DNA from: an uncultured Elusimicrobia bacterium
GTDB taxonomy: Bacteria; RUG730
Length of the DNA: 7,589 bases
NCBI GenBank assembly: GCA_900321865.1
Contig: ONXP01000057.1
Coordinates: 1 to 7,589, forward strand
Direction: 5' to 3'
Shown here: piece by piece, positions 5,756 through 7,589 of the stretch
Layout: every line of letters begins with the position of its first letter
Numbering within the stretch: the first letter of the stretch is position 1
Translations under genes and position numbers: made by a program
Notes under the pieces: model-generated
Database searches by the model: none
What the model was told of the DNA's origin: nothing
Seen by the model: the letters and a program-made list of their open reading frames with translations, nothing else

Positions 5756-7589
5756 ATGAAAGTTTTAACTGAAGCTAATCACGATAATTTTTTTCTTAAA
5801 AAAAGAGATGGTCGTATTGCAAATTATGATAAAAATAAAATTTTAAAGGTTTTGCAAAATCTTAGCGATATGTTTAAGGAAATATCTCCAGAATCTTTGG
5901 AAGATTTAGCTTATAGCATTGATAAAAAAATAAAAAACTTGCCGTTTTTTGACGAAGGGGTGATTTTTACTAGTGATATTAGCAATCTTATAGAAAAAAT
6001 TTTAAAAGAAAAAGGTTTTTACCTAAGTGCTAGAGCATATATAGGTTTTCATGATTATAGAGAAAAAAATAAACAAAATATAAAAATTACTGTTTTTAAC
6101 GAAGATTTTAAAGATACTACAGATATGTCTTTAATGGTCGTAAATGAAGCTAGCTCAAAGTATAGAACTTGGGACAAAACTAGAATAATAAAGGCTTTGG
6201 TTAGAGAAACTGATATAGATTACAATAAAGCATATGATGTGGCAGATAGAGTAGAAAAACGAATTATAGATTCTGGAATTAAACAAGTTACAACTAGTTT
6301 AATTAGAGAAATGGTTGATATAGAACTTTTTGATATGGGACTTGGGAAAAAACTTTTAAAACAAAAAAGTTTAGGGATTCCTATTTATAACCTGGAGCAG
6401 GTTATTTTTTCTAAAACTTTAGAAAATAGTAATATTTCTAGCAATAATCCAGAGGCTGTAAATCTTTCTATTGCTGAAAATATTTTAAAGCAGTATGCAC
6501 TTTCTAATATTTTTTCTAGTGAGGTTAGCGAGGCTCACCTAAGGGGTAGGATCCACCTTCATGATTTGGGATATCCTACCAGAGTTTATTGTTCTTCGCA
6601 TTCTTTGGAATATATAAAAAAATATGGTCTGAATTTAGAAAATTTAAATATTGTTTCTAGTCCAGCTAAGCATTCTCAGACTCTTACAGGACACCTCAAT
6701 ACATTTTTGGCATCTATGCAGGCATATTATGCTGGAGCTTTGGGTATAGCAAATGTAAATGTCAGCTATGCTCCTTATTTAGTGGGAAAAACATATGACG
6801 AGCTTATCCAGGAATCTCAATATCTTATTTATAGTTGTGCCCAGAATGCTTTTTCTAGAGGAGGGCAAACATTATTTATAGATTTTAATATTCATACAGG
6901 AATTCCTGATTATATGAAAAACCTTCCTGCAATAGGTCCAGGCGGAAAATATACTGGCAAGGTTTACGGTGATTATGAAAAAGAAGCCCAGAGCTTTGCT
7001 ATGGCTTTAATGGAAGTTTGGAGGAGAGGCGATGCTAATGGGTATGTTTTTGAGTTTCCAAAAATGGATCTGCATATAAATCAGGAAACTTTCGACGATC
7101 CTAAGCAATATGAAATTTTAAAATTTGCTTCTCAAATTTCTAGTGAAAATGGAACTCCGTATTTTATTTTTGATAGAGATGCTATTACTTTATCTGCATG
7201 TTGTAGGCTGAGAACTACATTTAATATGTCTGATGAAAGAGATAAAATGATGATAGAGCATCCTGAAACTATGAGATATTGTGGCTTTCAAAATATTACG
7301 ATTAATTTGCCTCAAGCGGCTTATAGAGCTGGTAAAAATAATATAGATGGTGCTATAAAAGATATTTTAGAAAGTATGGAGCTTTGTGTAAAAGCACATG
7401 CAGAAAAAAGAAAATTTATAGAAAAATTAATGAAAACCAAAGGCGATCCTCTCTGGCAAATAGGCAAACTCAGTATGGATGGGTATCCTTATGTAGATTT
7501 GGATAGAGCCAGCTATATAATAGGAATGATAGGATTGAATGAATGTATAAAATATTTAACAGGGAAAGAGCTTCATGAAGATGATGAAA
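5756..7589 (+). CDS. nrdD: Anaerobic ribonucleoside-triphosphate reductase, class III (3' end cut by window edge)
   Basis: The frame runs open from the ATG at 5756 to the window end, giving 611 residues. It reduces ribonucleoside triphosphates to dNTPs under anoxia through a glycyl radical and a thiyl radical. Residues about 12-104 form an ATP-cone (KKRDGRIANYDKNKI at the start, SARAYIGFHDYRE at the end). A second ATP-cone-like module follows at about 127-200 (WDKTRIIKALVRETD, then TTSLIREMVDIELFDMG). The catalytic barrel then shows GRIHLHDLG (264-272), YCSSHSLE (278-285), SPAKHSQTLTGHLNTF (302-317), AQNAFSRGGQTLFIDFNIH (362-380), SACCRLR (480-486) and GFQNITINLPQAAYRAG (510-526). C279 and the C482/C483 pair lie where the family has its active-site cysteines. 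The C-terminal zinc-binding cysteines and glycyl-radical site lie beyond the window. The codons look less AT-rich than the minus-strand genes, fitting strong protein conservation. It is second in the nrdG-nrdD operon. Confidence 0.96.
   Translation, partial: MKVLTEANHDNFFLKKRDGRIANYDKNKILKVLQNLSDMFKEISPESLEDLAYSIDKKIKNLPFFDEGVIFTSDISNLIEKILKEKGFYLSARAYIGFHDYREKNKQNIKITVFNEDFKDTTDMSLMVVNEASSKYRTWDKTRIIKALVRETDIDYNKAYDVADRVEKRIIDSGIKQVTTSLIREMVDIELFDMGLGKKLLKQKSLGIPIYNLEQVIFSKTLENSNISSNNPEAVNLSIAENILKQYALSNIFSSEVSEAHLRGRIHLHDLGYPTRVYCSSHSLEYIKKYGLNLENLNIVSSPAKHSQTLTGHLNTFLASMQAYYAGALGIANVNVSYAPYLVGKTYDELIQESQYLIYSCAQNAFSRGGQTLFIDFNIHTGIPDYMKNLPAIGPGGKYTGKVYGDYEKEAQSFAMALMEVWRRGDANGYVFEFPKMDLHINQETFDDPKQYEILKFASQISSENGTPYFIFDRDAITLSACCRLRTTFNMSDERDKMMIEHPETMRYCGFQNITINLPQAAYRAGKNNIDGAIKDILESMELCVKAHAEKRKFIEKLMKTKGDPLWQIGKLSMDGYPYVDLDRASYIIGMIGLNECIKYLTGKELHEDDE

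Noticed and set aside
1-7589. CRISPR arrays, insertion sequences, tRNA genes, riboswitches or a defence or toxin-antitoxin system
   Set aside because: Apart from the roughly 200-bp intergenic region, nearly every base is in a supported gene. I found no regular repeats with spacers, no transposase motifs, no cloverleaf, and no conserved riboswitch core.

Overview
The window is a strongly AT-rich bacterial chromosome segment (by eye about a quarter G+C). It uses the standard bacterial code: TGA and TAA act as stops and TGG encodes Trp. It holds two divergent, tightly packed transcription units around one intergenic region of about 200 bp. I see no mobile element, CRISPR array, tRNA or rRNA. A class III (oxygen-sensitive) ribonucleotide reductase points to an anaerobe. 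A lipobox lipoprotein, a secreted SpoIID-like protein and a DUF1015 protein would suit an anaerobic, AT-rich lineage such as Elusimicrobiota/Endomicrobia, spirochaetes or Fusobacteria. The taxon is a guess and cannot be settled here.

Minus-strand unit (transcribed from about 4860 down through position 1): DUF1015 protein, TtcA-family tRNA thiolase, a lipoprotein of no recognised family, a phosphoserine-phosphatase-like HAD hydrolase, and a secreted TPR protein whose C-terminus begins to look like a SpoIID/LytB domain before the window ends. Gaps are 15, 3, -8 and 12 nt, so this is very probably one operon. Its starts include TTG and GTG codons, and only two genes have a clear Shine-Dalgarno sequence.

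Intergenic region 4817-5014: divergent sigma70-like promoters, long A/T tracts, and upstream of the reductase genes two 16-bp elements resembling NrdR boxes. The boxes are exactly 32 bp apart (start to start). One lies between the -35 and -10 elements and the other just after the predicted transcription start. This is the most informative regulatory signal in the window.

Plus-strand unit (5015 to window end): the radical-SAM activase (NrdG type) followed 3 nt later by the anaerobic ribonucleoside-triphosphate reductase NrdD, which is cut by the window edge before its glycyl-radical C-terminus. The activase installs the glycyl radical on NrdD, which then makes dNTPs without oxygen. NrdD appears to carry two tandem ATP-cone domains, and the NrdR-like boxes suggest dATP/ATP-sensed transcriptional control on top of allosteric control.

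Most of the window is housekeeping. The parts least explained by known families are the lipoprotein, the TPR-SpoIID fusion, and the joint presence of DUF1015 and a phosphoserine-phosphatase-like HAD in one operon.
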